A stretch of DNA of 10,101 nt from an uncultured Candidatus Altimarinota bacterium (GTDB lineage: Bacteria > Patescibacteriota > Gracilibacteria > BD1-5 > UBA6164), in NCBI GenBank assembly GCA_937931775.1, contig CALHAQ010000059.1, positions 1 through 10,101 of the forward strand, given 5' to 3'. Both the position numbers and the translations under genes were made by a program. The notes under the pieces were generated by a model. That model did not search any database and was not told the origin of the DNA. It saw only the letters and a program-made list of their open reading frames with translations. Shown one piece after another: positions 7,320 to 10,101 of the stretch (the stretch's first letter is position 1; each line of letters opens with the position of its first letter).

Positions 7320-8786
7320 CTACTTTTTTTGAGCATCTAGCACGTACTCCTCTAAAATCTCTTTAGCAGATACTTGCTCACTCGTAAGTCCAAGAGCTAT
7401 AAGATCTGAATTTTCATATGGATCTATGCTGAGGTCATACATTTCCTCATCTCCATTATCAAATACTATGAGTTTATATCTCTGATCGCGAATAGTATAT
7501 CAGCTGATTCTTTTATCTGCTACTTCTCCATATACGTACTGTCTTTGTGAAAAATCCTCACTACTCAATGAATCAACAAAACTCATAGAGTTATGTATAG
7601 ATGTTGTCCCTGTATTTGCTATGTCAGCAATAGTTGCATAGATGTCCGTCGTATTAATGAGTGTAGTTTCTCTCTCACCATTTCTTTCTACTCCATATCC
7701 AGAGACAACCATAGGTACATTTATTCCTCACTGATATAAGCTTCCTTTTGCAGAATGTCTATCATATGGATATTGGGCCACCTGTCCTGGAGTCCCATTG
7801 TCTCCGATAAATATAATTACTGTCTGTGCTAACTCCTCTTCGGGGATTCCATCAAGCAAACGTCACATCTCTGTATCAAGTGATTCTAACATAGCCATAT
7901 AATAATCCTCTGGCTTATCTTCTATGTCATCCTGTGTCCCTGAGAGATGATCCTGTGTGTGTAAATCTGATGGTGGTAAATGAAATGGACTATGAGGAGC
8001 GGTATATGCAACCCAGAGAAACCATGGATCTTGTTTATCTTCTACCCAATCTATAGCTAAATCTGTAATTTTTGTAGTAATATATTCACTACTTCTCGCA
8101 GTACTACCATTTTCTGTCAGTCTCCACTCTGAATAATCTTTCACCCCTCAGCTCAACATCCCAGCGTAGTATCCTACTCACATCTCTGATGGATGATCTG
8201 CATCGTTTCCGATATGCCATTTCCCAACAACTGCATGATCGTATGCATTATTGGTCATAGTATCGAGATATGATTGTATAGATGTTTCATCTGTAGAGAG
8301 ATAATCATCAACAGCTAACATATTTGTGTGATATCCATACTTTCCTGTTATTATCGTTGATCGCGTTGGAGTACATGTCGGAGCAGACCAGAGATTCTCA
8401 TATGTGAGCCCTGCATCCATCATAGATTCGAGATGTGGCATATTTGGTTTGGTGCTTCACTCGTTGTAACCTGGAGTAGCATCGAGTCACATGTCATCAG
8501 CTATGATAAGGAGGATATTTGGCCTCTCACTAGACGTGATTTTAATAGCATTCAGTAGGTAATCTAGTATATATAATACTCTTTCATCTCAAGCATATCT
8601 GACCTTGTATTCTTCCAGAGTATTTATAAAACTGCTTCTATATATTTCCCCATACTCATCTATAGTCTCTTGTATATTCATAGATACTATATCTATCTTT
8701 TCCTGCAGGTCCTCAGACGGAGTATAGGCAAATACTCCTGGCATAAATATCATAAACATCGAGAAAGCTATAAGTATATTTTTCAT
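7320..8786 (-). CDS. Secreted sulfatase (formylglycine-dependent, Cys type)
   Basis: This 488-residue protein has a signal peptide (1-20, ending GVFA), an N-terminal helical module (21-80) shared with the neighbouring YHYH protein, and a full sulfatase domain (about 88-485). Sulfatase landmarks are PNILLIIADDMG with metal ligands Asp97/Asp98 and CTPTRSTIITGKYGYHTNM with the formylglycine cysteine Cys138. Further ones are GKWHIG (Lys189, His191), APHSPFHLP (His265), FIGDNGTPG (Asp329, Asn330) and AKGSLYQGGINVP (Lys347). The motif is C-T-P-T-R, fitting the general CxPxR rule but with Thr where Ser is most common. The family hydrolyses sulfate esters of sugars, aryl compounds or lipids; the substrate cannot be read from sequence. 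Activity would need a formylglycine-generating enzyme or anaerobic maturase, which is not encoded here. The start at MKNILIAF is preferred to an upstream in-frame ATG (8888) because it begins the signal peptide. The stop is TAG. Confidence 0.93.
8556..8786 (-). repeat. Duplicated signal-peptide plus N-terminal module, copy 2 (sulfatase)
   Basis: This is the counterpart of the module at 7018-7248. In both proteins it ends at a YILDxL helix (residues 72-77), after which the sulfatase fold begins with a short linker (ITSSERPN). Confidence 0.8.
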
Positions 8787-8802
8787 GGTAAATATATAAT
8801 AA

Positions 8803-8830
8803 ATAATAAATTCAGTATAAGAGAATGTAA
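8803..8830 (-). promoter_or_regulatory. Predicted promoter of the sulfatase gene
   Basis: On the minus strand a -35 TTACAT (8825-8830) and a -10 TATTAT (8803-8808) are 16 bp apart. The -10 ends 16 bp before the ATG, so the transcript leader would be only about 10 bases. The leader block 8830-8848 abuts the -35. Confidence 0.4.
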
Positions 8831-8848
8831 GTAAGAGCCATATAAGAA
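8830..8848 (-). repeat. 19-bp leader block, copy 2
   Basis: This is the partner of 7299-7317 (17 of 19 bases). It sits directly upstream of the sulfatase -35, where an activator or repressor could bind. It lies in the 136-bp gap (8787-8922) between the divergent sulfatase and plus-strand genes. Confidence 0.5.
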
Positions 8849-8907
8849 TCAAACAATACTTTTGACTATTTTCTATTTTTATACACAATAGATTAAATTA
8901 TTTTTAA

Positions 8908-8922
8908 ATTTGATTATCAAAT
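8908..8922 (+). promoter_or_regulatory. Palindrome abutting the start codon
   Basis: A perfect 7-bp inverted repeat around one base (ATTTGAT-T-ATCAAAT) ends exactly at the base before the ATG of the plus-strand gene. There is no Shine-Dalgarno sequence. It could be an operator or a weak hairpin at the initiation site. A TTGACT (8862-8867) further upstream is a good -35, but no matching -10 lies 16-18 bp from it. Confidence 0.35.
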
Positions 8923-10020
8923 ATGCCAGAAGTAGATGATTACATAAATACAGAGGCTGTTAACGACGGACGAAAAACTCCACCTATGAGAGAGGAAGAT
9001 GACTATATAAATACGGAAGCAATTAATGATGGAAGAAAGACTCCTTGAAAAGTAGCTCTTGAACAATTAGCTGGATGACTGGTATCAAAAAAGTTTCGAC
9101 AAGAGATGGAAAAGGTACAATCTCAAATTGCTATGGCACATAGCGCTTTCCCACTAGCTATGGACCAAGTGCTTGCGTGACAAGCTAAAGTCATAGCATC
9201 ATGATTAGAAGTACATAATACCGAGCCTCTAAGTTTTGAAAAACAAATGCGGCTCTCAGCTCTCGTTACGCAAGAAAGCTTAAGTAATATGGATAAAGAT
9301 CTATTGCTCATTCAGCAAAAAATAGAAAAAGCATGACTCGAATATTGACTAAAAGCCCTGGGAGCAGATATACAAGCAATTCTTACACAGCCAGTATCTC
9401 AATGAGAACAATCAGATATTTTTACAGTAAGTAGCCTCATAAACAGATGGGTACAAAACTTTAAACTCTATACTTCTGGTTTATCTCAGATACCCTGAGA
9501 AGATCAATGAACTTTAGAACAAGTACAATGAAGAAATATAGTATCATATCTCAATAAACATGCTGATGCATGTGAAGAAATTCTTATCAATTATTACCAC
9601 ACAAGAAGTCAAGATACAAACTATTGAAATGATACACGTACTGCCATTCTCATTGAATGGATTGAAAAACATGCTCTCCTAAAACTCCATCAAAATAATG
9701 ATATTGATCCTCTTATAGCAGATATTTCAAAAGAATTATCGTTAATGGGAATAAAGCTTTCTCAACCACTAAAATGAATCAAGGTAGAACATATTACAAA
9801 AATAGGTGATATATCAATACCTATGGATGTAATTAGTGTAGCCGATGCGTATGACGAAGTACATGTGAGATTACTAGAACTCTTTGAACAATGTAAAGGT
9901 GAAATAGATATATGTAATACAGGTGAGAGGAAATATTGGTATATTTTGGCACATGCGTGTATCAGTACCGAAAAACAGATAAATAAATGACTAGAAGAAT
10001 GGAAGAAATCCCGTTATTAA
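8923..10020 (+). CDS. Uncharacterised soluble protein with tandem N-terminal motif
   Basis: This 365-residue protein is open from ATG to TAA only if TGA is Gly: 13 of its 22 glycines are TGA. I do not recognise a family. The N-terminus has two copies of DDYINTEAxNDGRKTP (residues 5-20 and 26-41), x being Val then Ile. A mostly helical, charged region follows, with heptad-like stretches (about 56-80 and 110-140), then mixed segments rich in Asn, Asp and aromatic residues. The end is basic (EEWKKSRY). There is no signal peptide or membrane segment, so it is probably cytoplasmic unless exported by a specialised route. Three cysteines (about 217, 324, 331) show no zinc-finger pattern. It is transcribed away from the sulfatase cassette, starts right at a palindrome and is closed by its own terminator, so it is monocistronic. 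The start is fixed by the first repeat beginning four residues later. Confidence 0.85.
8935..9045 (+). repeat. Tandem 16-codon motif, period 21 codons
   Basis: Copies lie at 8935-8982 and 8998-9045, separated by a 5-codon spacer. Eleven of 16 codons differ by one base. Ten of those changes are silent and the other is Val to Ile, so the copies are old and their protein sequence has been kept by selection. Confidence 0.85.
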
Positions 10021-10043
10021 AACTCCCTGAAAGGAGTTTTTTT
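10019..10043 (+). terminator. Rho-independent terminator of the plus-strand gene
   Basis: An 8-bp perfect stem (AAAACTCC at 10019-10026 with GGAGTTTT at 10033-10040) and a 6-base loop (CTGAAA) are followed by more T residues. The stem begins inside the TAA stop codon. Confidence 0.85.
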
Positions 10044-10048
10044 ATTGT

Positions 10049-10077
10049 TTGTATTTTCTATAAATATTAATTATAGT
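10049..10077 (+). promoter_or_regulatory. Predicted promoter for a gene beyond the window
   Basis: A -35 TTGTAT (10049-10054) and a -10 TATAGT (10072-10077) have the ideal 17-bp spacing. They lie after the terminator and before an ATG at the window's end. Confidence 0.4.
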
Positions 10078-10098
10078 ATAGCAAAACTAATATTCACT

Positions 10099-10101
10099 AT
10101 G
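10099..10101 (+). other. Possible start codon of the next gene (truncated by window end)
   Basis: The window's last three bases are ATG, about 20 bp after a promoter-like -10 box. Only the start codon would be inside the window, so nothing can be said about a product, and the ATG may be chance. Confidence 0.2.

Noticed and set aside
8862..8890. Promoter for the plus-strand orphan gene from -35 TTGACT
   Set aside because: The -35 is good, but hexamers at 16-18 bp spacing match TATAAT poorly, so it was not listed as a promoter.
75..10020. TGA as tryptophan (mycoplasma-type code)
   Set aside because: Trp would fall in Walker A, LSGGE and GDSL glycine positions, and true Trp sites use TGG.
1..10101. 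tRNA, rRNA, CRISPR array, insertion sequence or riboswitch
   Set aside because: No cloverleaf, repeat-spacer series, transposase or long terminal repeats were seen on either strand, and almost all sequence is explained by the ten genes.

Overview
The window comes from a bacterium that reads UGA as glycine (translation table 25). This code is known from the candidate phyla Gracilibacteria (BD1-5) and Absconditabacteria (SR1) of the Candidate Phyla Radiation. All ten confident genes are broken by in-frame TGA under the standard code. Read as glycine, TGA falls on invariant glycines: two in the ABC Walker A, one in LSGGE, one in the GDSL block and one in GGND. All ten genes end in TAA or TAG and none in TGA. 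The DNA is AT-rich, intergenic gaps are short, and Shine-Dalgarno sequences are mostly missing. I cannot tell the two phyla apart from this window.

Layout. Nine genes lie on the minus strand and one on the plus strand. At the left (75-935) is an MbfA-like fusion of a ferritin-like diiron domain with a VIT1 membrane domain, probably for iron or manganese export. Positions 999-5903 hold a tight five-gene minus-strand operon. In transcription order it encodes a DUF2177 membrane protein, a DUF1295 methyltransferase-like membrane protein, a lipid-anchored TesA-type SGNH esterase, a YbbA-type ABC ATPase and a YbbP-type FtsX-fold permease. The promoter region of this operon carries two adjacent TACAnnTGTA palindromes that resemble CopY/BlaI-family operators.

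Positions 6014-8786 hold an envelope or secreted cassette on the minus strand: a sulfatase with a CxPxR formylglycine motif, a YHYH-domain secreted protein and a 50-residue lipoprotein. The first two share a nearly identical signal peptide plus a module of about 55 residues, and a 19-bp leader block. A terminator hairpin follows the lipoprotein gene.

Divergent from the cassette, on the plus strand (8923-10020), is an unrecognised 365-residue protein. Its N-terminus has two copies of a 16-residue motif that have diverged at synonymous sites while keeping their protein sequence. A clear terminator follows, then a promoter-like sequence and an ATG at the very edge of the window.

Functional reading (inference). 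The centre encodes membrane-lipid handling: extraction and hydrolysis by YbbAP-TesA, with two lipid-associated membrane proteins of unknown chemistry. The right side encodes exported enzymes acting on sulfated substrates or the cell surface, and the left gene manages metal. No tRNA, rRNA, CRISPR array or insertion sequence is visible.
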